Counted from the first letter of the stretch, positions 9,905-19,351 are shown. The stretch: DNA of 64,000 bases from Sphingomonas phyllosphaerae (GCF_029623345.1 NZ_JAPYKH010000004.1:186001-250000), one strand, 5' to 3'. Notes: generated by a model not told the origin, from the sequence alone. Numbers and translations: made by a program.

Positions 9905-9921
9905 CCCACATCGGCGAGAGC

Positions 9922-10329
9922 ATGCCGCTCCATCTCACCAAGGTCGCGTTCGGCGCGGCGAGCGTCGACCTGCTCGCCGAGCGGCTCCGTGCGCGCGCCG
10001 CCGCCGGCCCCGTGTTCCTGACGACGCGCTACCTGCCCAAGCGCCACGAGGAGGTGGCGGGGCAGGGCTCGCTCTACTGGATCATCAAGCACCAGCTGGT
10101 GGCGCGCTCGCCGATCCTGCGCTTCGGCGAGGCGGAAGGCGGGCGTGTGGCGATCCATATCGATCCCGAGCTGCGGCTCGTCCTGGCGTTGCCGCGCCGC
10201 GCGCACCAGGGCTGGCGCTACCTCGAGGCGAGCGACGCGCCGGTCGATGTCGGCGGGGCCGCGGGCGAAGGTATTGCGGCGCTGCCGCCCGCGCTCGCGG
10301 CCGAGCTGAGCATGCTCGCGCTGCTGTGA
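9922..10329 (+). CDS. DUF1489-family protein
   Basis: 135 aa from ATG 9922, with GAGAG just upstream as a ribosome site. The sequence MPLHLTKVAFGAASVDLLAE and the motif TTRYLPKRHEE, followed by GSLYWIIKHQLVARSPILRF, are typical of alphaproteobacterial DUF1489 proteins (usual length about 140 aa). Function is unknown. It follows mgtE by 17 bp and is probably co-transcribed. It ends one base before the convergent nuclease gene, so the two 3' ends abut. Confidence 0.8.
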   Translation: MPLHLTKVAFGAASVDLLAERLRARAAAGPVFLTTRYLPKRHEEVAGQGSLYWIIKHQLVARSPILRFGEAEGGRVAIHIDPELRLVLALPRRAHQGWRYLEASDAPVDVGGAAGEGIAALPPALAAELSMLALL

Positions 10330-10330
10330 C

Positions 10331-11140
10331 TCAGCGGCGCCGCTGGGCGAACAGCAGGTTGAGATAGGCGGCAAGCCGCACCCCGCCTTTCTCCAGCTGG
10401 AGTTCCATCCGCGGCGTGTTCTCGTAGACATAGGCGTAGGACAGCGCGTCCTGCCCCGCCGCGGGGTAGATCCGGTCGCGCAGCGCCGCGCTCTCGGCGA
10501 TCCAGACGCGCGGATCGGTCGCCGCCCAGTCTCGTGCCTCTGCCCGCGTGATTCGCGCGCCGAGCCAGGTCGACAGCTCGGTGAAGGAGAGCTGCTCGTC
10601 GTCGACCAACCCCGAATCCCACACCGTGTGGAGGTTGGTGGCGCGGCCGAAGAAGGTGACCTTGCGATCGTTGCCGCCGCGGTCGCTGCCGTTGCCGGTG
10701 TGGAGCGGCTGATGCAGGTCGCCGACGAGATGGACGACGAAGCGCAGCGCCGCCTGCCGCTCGGCGAGCGGCGCGCGCGGGTCGCGCAGCGTGGCGCTGA
10801 AGCGGGTGAGCGCGGTGACCGCATCGCCCTCCGGCGGGGCACCGACATCGGCGTAGATCTTGCCGATCGGCACGGTGACATAATGCCATGGCGACGCCTG
10901 GCGCTGCCAGAAAGGCGATGGGTCCGACTTCATCGTATCGGGCCAGTTCGCCGCCTCCGCCAGCGTCTCGACCCCGAGGATCGCCTTCACCGCCCGGCGC
11001 GCGCGCGGGGTGAGCCGCGCGTCGGCGACCTGCGCGACGACGCGATGTCCGGTCTTGCCCCAGGCGAGCGCGGGCGCGGGGAGGATGGCCGCGAGCGCGG
11101 CGAGAAGCGCGAGGAGAACGCGCGAGGGGAGGGCGGGCAT
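10331..11140 (-). CDS. S1/P1-type secreted nuclease
   Basis: 269 aa. A signal peptide ends at ...PALA, leaving mature Trp27 as residue 1, which is a zinc ligand in S1/P1 nucleases. The next ligand H32 is in WGKTGHR. Further trinuclear-zinc motifs are NWPDTM, WHYVTVP, HLVGDLHQPLHTGN and NLHTVWDSGL. The enzyme degrades single-stranded DNA and RNA and removes 3'-phosphates, here in the periplasm or outside the cell, perhaps to scavenge nucleotides or phosphate. Such nucleases are best known from fungi and plants but occur in several bacterial groups. Confidence 0.92.
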   Translation of the reverse strand: MPALPSRVLLALLAALAAILPAPALAWGKTGHRVVAQVADARLTPRARRAVKAILGVETLAEAANWPDTMKSDPSPFWQRQASPWHYVTVPIGKIYADVGAPPEGDAVTALTRFSATLRDPRAPLAERQAALRFVVHLVGDLHQPLHTGNGSDRGGNDRKVTFFGRATNLHTVWDSGLVDDEQLSFTELSTWLGARITRAEARDWAATDPRVWIAESAALRDRIYPAAGQDALSYAYVYENTPRMELQLEKGGVRLAAYLNLLFAQRRR

Positions 11141-11269
11141 GAGCCGCCTCTGCCCATGGTTAAGCGCTTAGTAAATGCGCCTTCGCGTGGACGGACAGGA
11201 GGTTAGCTGGCGCTCGCCGAAACTCCTGTCCTCCTCGACGGCAGTGGGACGGGAGGGAACGACGCCCAC

Positions 11270-12913
11270 TCAGTTGGGCGACGACCCCGGCCCTTCCGCC
11301 GTCGAGACCGACCCGCGCGCCGGGGGCACGTCCGAGCGCGCCACCGCGAGCGCGCGGTCATACCAACCCGACAGGTCGCGCTTCATCGCCGTCAGCGCCT
11401 CGGGATTGAGATAGGCCATGTGCCCGGAGGGGTAATAAGTGAAGCGCAGGTTCCCGCGCTGGCTCGGCTCGAGCATCATGTGGCCGAGGTCGTTCTCGGT
11501 ACCGAAGAAAGGCGTCGCCATGTCGTACCAGCCGTTCATCGACAGTACCTGGAGATAGGGGTTGGCGCGCATCGCCGCGGCGAGGTCGACCGCGGTGTTG
11601 GGATTGTTCTGCGGCCCCGCCCCGCGCAGCGGCGACTCGTGCTTCCAGTTCCACGTCCAGCCCGCCGCGTCGCGTGCGGAGAGGCGGTAGGGCATGTCGG
11701 TCTTGTAGCCGAGCTGGTGGGTCACATAGTCGGTGAAGGTGGCGATGAACGCGCCAGAGATCGCATCGGAGGAGACGTCGGTTTCGGGGCGCTCGCCCGC
11801 GGCGTCACTGTCGGTGCCCATATAGCGTGAGTCGAAACGGCCGATCGTCTGGCGCGTGCCGCGCAGCAGCTCCTTCTGGAAGCGCGGCAGGTCGATCCGC
11901 AGGTTGGCGCGGCGGATGAAGTCGGGCGAGAGGCCGATCAGCTCGCTCATCCGCTGCGCGACCTGATCGCGCTCGGCGTCCGAGATGTTCTGCCCTTTGG
12001 CGAGGGCCGACATATAGGGCCCGACCGCGAAGTCGCGCGCCTGCTGGACGATCGTGGCGACGTCGGCGGGTCGGTTCGCCAGCCGGTTGTGGTACCAAGC
12101 GGTGGCGGCGTAGCTCGGCAGATAGTTTAGATACACCTGGTCGAGCCCGGGCTGGCGATAGCCATAGTTCATGATCGAGCTGAGCAGCACCACGCCGTTG
12201 AGCGCCATGCCGCGGTCCTGCAGCTGATAGGCCAGGGCGCCCGACCGCAGCGTGCCGTAGCTCTCGCCGAAAATGAACTTCGGCGAGTTCCACCGGCCGT
12301 ATTTGGTGGCGTAACGCAGGATCGCCTTGGCGAACGCGTCGGCGTCTTCGTCGACGCCGTAGAAAGCGCCCGGTTTCATGTCGCCGAGCGGGCGCGAATA
12401 GCCGGCACCGATCGCGTCGAGGAAGACCATGTCGGTCTTGTCGAGCAAGGTGTATGGATTGGGGCCGAAGTCATAGGGCGCGGGCCGGATGAACTCGGGG
12501 TTGCCCGTCTGCAGCCGCACCGGCGCGAACGAGCCCATGTGGAGCCAGAAGGTCGGGCTGCCCGGCCCGCCGTTGTAGAAGAAGGTGATCGGCCGCTTCG
12601 TGCCCGGCTTCGTCCCGTCGAGCGTGTAGGCGGTGTAGAACATCGAGGCGGTCGGCTTGCCCTCGAGGTCGCGCAGCGTCAGCGTACCGGCGGTGGCGGT
12701 ATAGCCGAGCTTGCGGCCGCCGACCGTCACCGCACCCTTCGACCGCTCCTCACGCTCGTCGACCGGCGCGTTGGCATAGGCGCCTTCGACCGCCGCCTTC
12801 TGCGCCTCGGCATTGGTCTTGGCTGGCTGCTTGGAGGCCGCCGCATCTTTCTCCTGCGCGGCGGCGGGCAGGGCGACGGCAGCGAGCAAGGCGGTGGCGA
12901 GACCGAGGCGCAT
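11270..12913 (-). CDS. Peptidase S10 (serine carboxypeptidase) family protein
   Basis: 547 aa from ATG 12913, preceded by TTGGGGGAACATC. A signal peptide (MRLGLATALLAAVALPAAAQ) directs it to the periplasm. It is an alpha/beta-hydrolase with nucleophile motif FGESYGTLRSGALAYQL, an Asp in SMNGWYDMATPFFGTE and a His in YPSGHMAYLN. The oxyanion region shows TFFYNGGPGSPTFWLHMGSF. Bacterial S10 enzymes of this type are long and remove C-terminal residues from peptides at acidic pH. There is no operon partner; the S1/P1 nuclease downstream is a separate unit 129 bp away. Confidence 0.88.
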   Translation of the reverse strand: MRLGLATALLAAVALPAAAQEKDAAASKQPAKTNAEAQKAAVEGAYANAPVDEREERSKGAVTVGGRKLGYTATAGTLTLRDLEGKPTASMFYTAYTLDGTKPGTKRPITFFYNGGPGSPTFWLHMGSFAPVRLQTGNPEFIRPAPYDFGPNPYTLLDKTDMVFLDAIGAGYSRPLGDMKPGAFYGVDEDADAFAKAILRYATKYGRWNSPKFIFGESYGTLRSGALAYQLQDRGMALNGVVLLSSIMNYGYRQPGLDQVYLNYLPSYAATAWYHNRLANRPADVATIVQQARDFAVGPYMSALAKGQNISDAERDQVAQRMSELIGLSPDFIRRANLRIDLPRFQKELLRGTRQTIGRFDSRYMGTDSDAAGERPETDVSSDAISGAFIATFTDYVTHQLGYKTDMPYRLSARDAAGWTWNWKHESPLRGAGPQNNPNTAVDLAAAMRANPYLQVLSMNGWYDMATPFFGTENDLGHMMLEPSQRGNLRFTYYPSGHMAYLNPEALTAMKRDLSGWYDRALAVARSDVPPARGSVSTAEGPGSSPN

Positions 12914-13052
12914 GATGTTCCCCCAATTTTTACGTGAGTGTCGCTGTCTAATCGCCTGACGAGGGCAGGGGCAAGCGCGTGCGGTCATCGGGCGCAACCT
13001 AGCGCCTGAACAAACTAGCGCCTCAACAAAGGCGAACGCCGCCACCCCCTCT

Positions 13053-14063
13053 TCAGTCGTCCTCGTCCTCGAACCCCGACAGCGCCAGCGCGCGCGCGCG
13101 GATCTGGCGTGTCATGCACCAGTGGACCAGCGCCTCCTCGCGCCCGTGAGTCACCCACACCTCCTTGGGCGCGATCTCGGTCAGCGTCGCGGTCAGCTCG
13201 TCCCAGTCGGCGTGGTCGGAGAGGATCAGCGGCAGCTCGACGTTCTTCTGCCGCGCGCGTTGGCGCACCCGCATCCAGCCGCTCGCCATCGCGGTGATCG
13301 GATCGGGCAGGCGGCGCGCCCAGCGGTCGTTGAGCGCCGAGGGCGGGCACATCACGACGTGCCCGGCCATGTCCGCCTTGGCCGCCCCGGTGGCGGGGCG
13401 CAGCTCGCCGAGTCGCACGCCGAGCTCCTCGTACAAGTCGCACAGCCGCTGGAGCGCGCCGTGGAGATAGATCGGCGCCGCATGCCCGCGCGCGCGCAGC
13501 TCGGCGATCACGCGCTGCGCCTTGCCGAGCGCGTAGGCACCGACGACGACGCAGCGTTCGGGATTGGCGTGGAGCCGCTCGAGCAATTTGTCGATCTCGT
13601 CGCCGGTGTCGGGATGACGGAAGACCGGCAGACCGAAGGTCGCCTCGGTGACGAAGACGTCGCACGCCACCGGCTCGAACGCCGCGCAGGTCGGGTCGGC
13701 GCGGCGCTTGTAATCGCCCGAGACGACGACGCGCTCGCCGCGGTGGTCGAGCACGATCTGCGCCGAGCCCAGCACATGGCCCGCGGGAACGAAGCCGATC
13801 TCGACCTCGCCGAGCCGGATCGTCTCGCCGTAGGCGACCGGGCGCCCGGTCTGCTCGCCGTAGCGCGCGGCCATGATCGCGAGCGTCTCGGGGGTCGCCC
13901 AAACCTCGCCGTGACCGCCGCGCGCGTGGTCGGCGTGGCCGTGGGTGACGAGCGCGCGCGGCTCGGGCGTGGAGGGATCGATCCAGGCGTCCGCCGGGCG
14001 CACGTAGATGCCGTTGGGGTACGGCTCGAGCCAGTCGCCGAGTGCCGGTGCGCGGGTCGCCAT
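13053..14063 (-). CDS. Ligase-associated DNA exonuclease (metallo-beta-lactamase fold)
   Basis: 336 aa. The metal motif THGHADHARGG gives H41, H43, D45 and H46. Further motifs are GHVLGSAQIVL, SGDYKRRADPTC and LSDHADWDEL, placing it in the beta-CASP/SNM1-like branch seen in 'ligase-associated DNA exonucleases'. In other bacteria this gene clusters with an ATP-dependent DNA ligase, the Lhr-Core helicase and the PdeM nuclease as a damage-response set. Here the Lhr-Core helicase is the next large gene, divergent, with one small membrane-protein gene between, while ligase and PdeM are absent from the window. Confidence 0.9.
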   Translation of the reverse strand: MATRAPALGDWLEPYPNGIYVRPADAWIDPSTPEPRALVTHGHADHARGGHGEVWATPETLAIMAARYGEQTGRPVAYGETIRLGEVEIGFVPAGHVLGSAQIVLDHRGERVVVSGDYKRRADPTCAAFEPVACDVFVTEATFGLPVFRHPDTGDEIDKLLERLHANPERCVVVGAYALGKAQRVIAELRARGHAAPIYLHGALQRLCDLYEELGVRLGELRPATGAAKADMAGHVVMCPPSALNDRWARRLPDPITAMASGWMRVRQRARQKNVELPLILSDHADWDELTATLTEIAPKEVWVTHGREEALVHWCMTRQIRARALALSGFEDEDD

Positions 14064-14142
14064 GGCGGGAACAACCGCGGCGGCGGATCGAAGTTCACCG
14101 CGGGGACGTTAGCGGGGCAAGAAACAGCGGACGGAGAGTGAC

Positions 14143-14322
14143 ATGGCGGGCGATGGCCTGTGGAGCTTCGTGGTAATCGCCGGGCCGATCATCCTGGTCG
14201 CGGCGCTGCTGTTCGCGATCCTGCGCAATCGCCGTAGCCGCCACGACGAGGCGCGCACCGAGGAGGCGACGCGGGCGCTCTACAAGGAGCAGTCGGCCGA
14301 GGATCGCGCGCGCACGCCCTGA
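14143..14322 (+). CDS. Small single-span membrane protein
   Basis: 59 aa, ATG 14143 with GGAGAGTGAC as ribosome site. One hydrophobic helix (SFVVIAGPIILVAALLFAIL, residues 8-27) is followed by NRRSRHDEARTEEATRALYK, a charged cytoplasmic tail. The positive-inside rule puts the C-terminus in the cytoplasm. I do not recognise a family. It sits in the divergent gap between the exonuclease and the Lhr-Core helicase and reads toward the helicase, 73 bp ahead of it, so co-expression with the helicase is possible. Confidence 0.65.
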   Translation: MAGDGLWSFVVIAGPIILVAALLFAILRNRRSRHDEARTEEATRALYKEQSAEDRARTP

Positions 14323-14395
14323 CGCGGGCGAGGAGGCCTGGAACTAGGGGCGTGTTGGCGCACCTTGCCGCGAGCGGTCGCGTCGCTACATCTCG

Positions 14396-16810
14396 TTGAC
14401 CTTGGCCGCGCTTCCCCCGCTCCTCTCCGACTGGTTCGCGCGACGCGGGTGGCAGCCACGTCGCCACCAGCTCGACATGCTCGACGAGGCGCGCGCGGGC
14501 CGCCACGCGCTGCTCATCGCCGCGACCGGCGCCGGCAAGACACTGGCTGGTTTCCTGCCGACGCTCGCCGAGCTGATCGAGACGCCCAGCGAGGGCCTCC
14601 ACACGCTCTACGTATCGCCGCTCAAGGCGCTGGCGGTCGACATCCAGCGCAACCTTGTCACTCCCATCGACGAGATGGGCGCCGACATCCGCGTCGAGAC
14701 GCGCACCGGCGACACGCCCTCCGACCGCAAGGCGCGCCAGCGCATCCGCCCGCCGCAGATCCTGCTGACCACGCCTGAGTCGCTGTCGCTGCTGCTGAGC
14801 TATCCCGACAGCTTCTCCATGTTCGCGGGGCTGCGCACGATCGTGGTCGACGAGGTCCACGCCTTCGCCACCGGCAAACGCGGTGATCTGCTGTCGCTGT
14901 GCATGGCGCGACTTCAGACGATCGCGCCGGCGTGCCGTCGCGTCGCGCTCTCCGCCACCGTCGCCGATCCCGACGGCTATCGCGCCTGGCTCGCCCCTGA
15001 CGGCGACATCGACCAGGTCGCTTTGGTCGAGGGCGAGCCCGGCCCCGACCCCGACATCGCCATCCTGCTTCCCGAGGACCGCGTCCCCTGGGCGGGCCAT
15101 TCCGGCCGCTACGCCGCCGAGCAGGTGATGGCCGAGATCGAGACCCACCGCACCTCGATCGTCTTCTGCAACACCCGCAGCCTCGCCGAGCTGATCTTCC
15201 AGGACCTGTGGAAGGCCAACGCGATGCAGCTGCCGATCGGCATCCACCACGGCAGCCTCGAGAAGGAGGCGCGCCGCAAGGTCGAGGGAGCGATGGCGGC
15301 GGGGCGGCTGCGCGCTTTGGTGGCGACCGCCAGCCTCGACCTCGGCGTCGACTGGGGCGACGTCGACTGCGTGATCCAGATGGGCGCGCCCAAGGGTTCG
15401 TCGCGGCTGCTGCAGCGGATCGGGCGCAGCAACCACCGGCTCGATGTGCCTAGCGAGGCGATCGTCGTGCCCGGCAACCGCTTCGAATATCTCGAGGCGC
15501 GCGCCGCGCTCGACGCGGTGGAGGCGGGCGAGCTCGACGCCGATGTCTTCCGCATGGGCGCGCTCGACGTGCTGGCGCAGCATGTGATGGCGTGCGCCTG
15601 CGCCGCGCCCTTCGCCGAGGCGGCGATGCTGGCGGAGGTGCGCTCGGCGCTGCCGTATTCCGCGCTGAGCGACGAGCTGTTCGAGCGCGTGCTCGGGTTC
15701 ATCCGCGACGGCGGCTATTCGCTCAAGGTGTACGACCGGTTCAAGCGATTGACGCAGGATTTAGACGGGACGTGGCGCGTCAGCCACCCGCGCTTCGTCG
15801 CGCAGCATCGCCTCAACGCCGGGATCATCGTCGAGGCGACGATGCTCAAGGTCCGCTTCCGCAACGGGCGCGCGCTCGGCAAGGTGGAGGAGGGGTTCGC
15901 CGCGACGCTGAGCCACGGCGACACCTTCTTCTTCGCCGGGCTGAGCCTCGAGGTTGAGAAGATCGACACCGAGGACCTGATCGTCCGCGCCACCAGCCGG
16001 CCGGCGCGGATCCCGACCTACGGCGGCAGCCGCATGCCGCTATCGACCAACCTCGCCTCGCGCGTGCGGCGTTTCCTCGCCGAGCCGGGCGAGTGGCACC
16101 GCTTCCCCGCCGACGTGCGCGACTGGCTCGAGATCCAGTCGCGCCGCTCGACGCTGCCCGCGCCCGAGCAATTGCTGGTGGAAACCTTCCCGCGCGAGGG
16201 GCGCCACTACATGGTCGCCTACAGCTTCGAGGGCTGGAACGCGCACCAGTCGCTCGGCATGCTGGTGACCAAGCGGATGGAGACGCTCGGGCTCAGGCCG
16301 CTCGGCTTCGTCGCCAACGATTATGCGATCGCCTGCTACGGTTTGGAGAAGGTGACCGATCCGGCGGCGTTGTTCTCCGCCGACATCCTCGAGCATGAGT
16401 TCGTCGAATGGGTCGAGCGCTCGCACCTGCTCAAGCGCGCCTTCCGCGAGGTGGCGGTGATCGGCGGGCTGGTCGAGCGCCAACATCCCGGCAAGCGCAA
16501 GACCGGGCGGCAGGTGACCTTCTCGACCGACCTGATCTACGACGTGCTGCGCCAATATGAGCCCGGCCACGTGCTGCTCCAGGCGGCGTGGGCCGACGCG
16601 CGCGCGCGCATGACCGACGTCGGACGACTTGCGCATCTGCTCGACCGCGCCGCCGACACGATGGTGCACGTCGACCTGCCGCGCGTCACGCCGCTGGCGG
16701 TGCCGGTGCTGACGCTGATCGGGCGCGAGAAGGTGGCGACGGGCAGCGCCGATGACTCGCTGCTGATCGAGGCCGAGGCGCTGGCGGCGGAGGCGATGCG
16801 GGTGGATTGA
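14396..16810 (+). CDS. Ligase-associated DEXH-box DNA helicase (Lhr-Core)
   Basis: 804 aa. The in-frame stop at 14345 leaves no ATG or GTG before the conserved start region (RRGWQPRRHQLDMLDE), so a TTG start at 14396 is chosen. Motif I AATGAGKT is at 42-49, DEVH at 152-155 and SAT at 186-188. Motifs V and VI are TASLDLGVDWGDVD and QRIGRSNH. The remainder is the winged-helix and Lhr-specific core that makes this family a 3'-5' helicase on RNA:DNA hybrids and DNA. It lacks the extra C-terminal part of full-length Lhr. Its divergent neighbour is the matching exonuclease, consistent with a DNA-repair role. Confidence 0.93.
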   Translation: MTLAALPPLLSDWFARRGWQPRRHQLDMLDEARAGRHALLIAATGAGKTLAGFLPTLAELIETPSEGLHTLYVSPLKALAVDIQRNLVTPIDEMGADIRVETRTGDTPSDRKARQRIRPPQILLTTPESLSLLLSYPDSFSMFAGLRTIVVDEVHAFATGKRGDLLSLCMARLQTIAPACRRVALSATVADPDGYRAWLAPDGDIDQVALVEGEPGPDPDIAILLPEDRVPWAGHSGRYAAEQVMAEIETHRTSIVFCNTRSLAELIFQDLWKANAMQLPIGIHHGSLEKEARRKVEGAMAAGRLRALVATASLDLGVDWGDVDCVIQMGAPKGSSRLLQRIGRSNHRLDVPSEAIVVPGNRFEYLEARAALDAVEAGELDADVFRMGALDVLAQHVMACACAAPFAEAAMLAEVRSALPYSALSDELFERVLGFIRDGGYSLKVYDRFKRLTQDLDGTWRVSHPRFVAQHRLNAGIIVEATMLKVRFRNGRALGKVEEGFAATLSHGDTFFFAGLSLEVEKIDTEDLIVRATSRPARIPTYGGSRMPLSTNLASRVRRFLAEPGEWHRFPADVRDWLEIQSRRSTLPAPEQLLVETFPREGRHYMVAYSFEGWNAHQSLGMLVTKRMETLGLRPLGFVANDYAIACYGLEKVTDPAALFSADILEHEFVEWVERSHLLKRAFREVAVIGGLVERQHPGKRKTGRQVTFSTDLIYDVLRQYEPGHVLLQAAWADARARMTDVGRLAHLLDRAADTMVHVDLPRVTPLAVPVLTLIGREKVATGSADDSLLIEAEALAAEAMRVD

Positions 16811-16822
16811 GGGGATGGTCCG

Positions 16823-16853
16823 CCCTCCCTTCCTACCGTCCAAAGGGAGAGGG
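16823..16853. terminator. Pyrimidine/purine hairpin between convergent helicase and ftsK
   Basis: CCCTCCCTT (16823-16831) can pair with AAGGGAGAGGG (16843-16853), with one unpaired step. It lies 13 bp after the helicase stop codon and 78 bp from the ftsK stop codon. It resembles the 'CCCTCTCC...GGAGAGGG' intergenic element also found at 20635-20654. A terminator role is inferred from position. Confidence 0.45.
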
Positions 16854-16930
16854 CAGCGTTCCTCCGATGCGGCGGAACCTTAGCGCTGTAGGTGCACCAA
16901 CGTAGCCGCTGCGCAGCCATCCTCCTCACC

Positions 16931-19237
16931 TCACACCTGGTTTCCATCCGTGTCGCGCAGCACTTCGCGCCGTCCGACATGGTCCGGCCGGCTCACCACG
17001 CCCTCCTTCTCCATTCGCTCGATCAGCCGCGCCGCCGAATTATAACCGATGCGCAGCTGGCGCTGGAGCCACGAGGTCGACGCCTTCTGGCTGCCGCATA
17101 CGATCGCCACTGCGGCGCGATACTGCTGGTCCTCGGCCGTATCCTCGCCGGTCGGCGCGCCTTCCAGCGCGAAGCTCTCGGCCGGCTCCTCGGTGACCGA
17201 CTCGATGTAATCGGGCTGGCCCTGCGCGCGCCAATGATCGGTCACCGCGCGCACCTCGTCGTCGCTGACGAACGGGCCATGGACGCGGACGATGCCCTTG
17301 CCGCCGGGCATGTAGAGCATGTCGCCGCGCCCGAGCAGCTGCTCGGCGCCCTGCTCGCCCAGGATCGTGCGAGAATCGATCTTGCTGGTCACGTGGAAGG
17401 AGATGCGCGTCGGCAGATTGGCCTTGATCACGCCGGTGATGACGTCGACCGAGGGGCGCTGCGTCGCCATGATCAGGTGGATGCCCGCGGCGCGCGCCTT
17501 CTGCGCCAGTCGCTGGATCAGGAACTCGACTTCCTTGCCCGCGGTCATCATCAGGTCGGCGAGCTCGTCGACGATAACGACGATCTGCGGCAGCACGTCG
17601 TAATCGAGCTGCTCTTCCTCGTAGACCGGTTGGCCGTTCTCGCCATAGCCGGTCTGCACGCGGCGGCCGAGCGGCGCGCCCTTGACGCGCGCCGCTCGGA
17701 CCTTCTCGTTGAACGAGGCGAGGCTGCGCACGCCCACCGACGACATCTGGCGGTAGCGGTCCTCCATCGTCTCGACCGCCCATTTGAGCGCGCGCACCGC
17801 CTTGGCGGGGTCGGTGACGACGGGCGAGAGCAGGTGCGGGATGTCGTCGTACATGCTCAGCTCGAGCATCTTCGGATCGATCATGATCATCCGGCACTGG
17901 TCCGGCGTCAGCCGGTACAGCAGCGACAGGATCATGCCGTTGAGCCCGACCGACTTGCCCGAGCCGGTGGTGCCGGCGACGAGCAGGTGCGGCATCGGCG
18001 CGAGATCGGCGATGACGGGATCACCGGCGATGTTCTTGCCCAGGATGACCGGCAGCTGCGCCGACTGGTCCTCGAACGCCTGGCTTGCCACCAATTCGTG
18101 GAGCGAGACCATCTCGCGCCTGGCATTGGGCAGCTCGATGCCGATCACGGTGCGTCCCGGGATAGTCGCCACGCGCGCCGAGATCGCCGACATGTTGCGC
18201 GCAATGTCATCGGCGAGCGAGATCACGCGCGTGGCCTTGATCCCCGGCGCGGGCTCGAGCTCGTACATCGTCACCACCGGGCCGGGACGGACCTCGGTGA
18301 TGTTGCCCTTAACGTTGAAGTCGTCGAGCACGGTCTCGAGCAGGCGCGCGTTACGCTCCAGCGCGGCCTTGTCGATCGGGTTGCTCTGGTTGGCGGGCGA
18401 GGGGGTGAGCAGGTCGAGCCCCGGCAGCGTGTAGCTGTCGCGGAGGTCGAGCCGCTGCTGCGGCTTGGGCGCCGCCGCCGAGGGTGCGAGCGTGCGGTCG
18501 CTGATGACGGGAGCGGGGCGGTCGTTGGGCTCGGCGACCGCCCGGGGTGCCGGGCGGCGCGCCAGCACGGGCGCGTCGTCGCGCTCGAGCGGCGCGTCCG
18601 CATCGTCGTACGCCTCGTCCGTGTCGCCGCGGGCACGGCGGAGCCCACCGCGCGGCGCGAGCCGAGCGAAGTCGATCTCCAAGCTGCGGCCCCACAGGAA
18701 GGCGCCGCCAATGCCGCTCACCACGCCGAGCGCGACCACGCCCCACCAGCGCACCGACGCGTCGCCGATCAAGCCCAGCGCCCAGCGCGTCCCCGCGACC
18801 ACGCCGAGCCCGACCGCACCGCCCCAGCCGAACGGCAGCGCAGGCACCGCGCCGGGCGCGACGCAGCCGAGCGCCACCGCCATCAGCGCCACCGCCAGAA
18901 CGGTGCCGCGCAGCATCCGCGGCCACTCGCCGGCGGGCTGCTCACGCCACAGCCGCACCGCCACCAGCGGCGCCACCGGCAGCAGCAGCGCCACCGCCGG
19001 TCCGAACAGCGTGAGCGCGAGATCCGCAAACCAGGCGCCGGGCGCCCCCAGCAGATTGCCCCCCGCGCCCCCCGCCGCGGTGTTGAACGCCGCGTCGCTC
19101 GGATGATAGCTCGCCAGCGCCACCGCCATCGCCAGCGTCAGCGCGAACAGCGCCACCGCGACGATCAGCGCGCCGCTGCGCAGCGCCCCCGCCTTCACCG
19201 TCTCGCGCCACAGCGGCGCGTCGGCCCTGGTCGCCAT
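16931..19237 (-). CDS. ftsK: DNA translocase FtsK
   Basis: 768 aa. Four or five membrane segments lie in residues 22-185, followed by a short acidic/proline-rich linker (about 195-290). The motor has Walker A AGTTGSGKS at 421-429 and Walker B MIMIDPK. The C-terminal gamma winged helix (QYRAAVAIVCGSQKASTSWL ... RREVL) reads chromosome polarity sequences. FtsK sits at the division septum and pumps the terminus region DNA, assisting dimer resolution and cell division. The linker is much shorter than in E. coli, normal for alphaproteobacteria. ATG 19237 is the only good start. Confidence 0.95.
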   Translation of the reverse strand: MATRADAPLWRETVKAGALRSGALIVAVALFALTLAMAVALASYHPSDAAFNTAAGGAGGNLLGAPGAWFADLALTLFGPAVALLLPVAPLVAVRLWREQPAGEWPRMLRGTVLAVALMAVALGCVAPGAVPALPFGWGGAVGLGVVAGTRWALGLIGDASVRWWGVVALGVVSGIGGAFLWGRSLEIDFARLAPRGGLRRARGDTDEAYDDADAPLERDDAPVLARRPAPRAVAEPNDRPAPVISDRTLAPSAAAPKPQQRLDLRDSYTLPGLDLLTPSPANQSNPIDKAALERNARLLETVLDDFNVKGNITEVRPGPVVTMYELEPAPGIKATRVISLADDIARNMSAISARVATIPGRTVIGIELPNARREMVSLHELVASQAFEDQSAQLPVILGKNIAGDPVIADLAPMPHLLVAGTTGSGKSVGLNGMILSLLYRLTPDQCRMIMIDPKMLELSMYDDIPHLLSPVVTDPAKAVRALKWAVETMEDRYRQMSSVGVRSLASFNEKVRAARVKGAPLGRRVQTGYGENGQPVYEEEQLDYDVLPQIVVIVDELADLMMTAGKEVEFLIQRLAQKARAAGIHLIMATQRPSVDVITGVIKANLPTRISFHVTSKIDSRTILGEQGAEQLLGRGDMLYMPGGKGIVRVHGPFVSDDEVRAVTDHWRAQGQPDYIESVTEEPAESFALEGAPTGEDTAEDQQYRAAVAIVCGSQKASTSWLQRQLRIGYNSAARLIERMEKEGVVSRPDHVGRREVLRDTDGNQV

Positions 19238-19351
19238 GCTCTCGTCCTCAGCGATGTCTGAAATGCCCGGTGCACATTGTCCGCCGAGTGCGAGTCCGCG
19301 TCAAGAGAGCCGCCCTTTCGCGCCTGCGCGCGACCCTGTAGGGCAGGGGCC

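Noticed and set aside
8695..9921. Long plus-strand open frame overlapping mgtE
   Set aside because: Arg/Gly-rich translation of the mgtE gene in another frame; only its end (from 9922) is a real gene (DUF1489).
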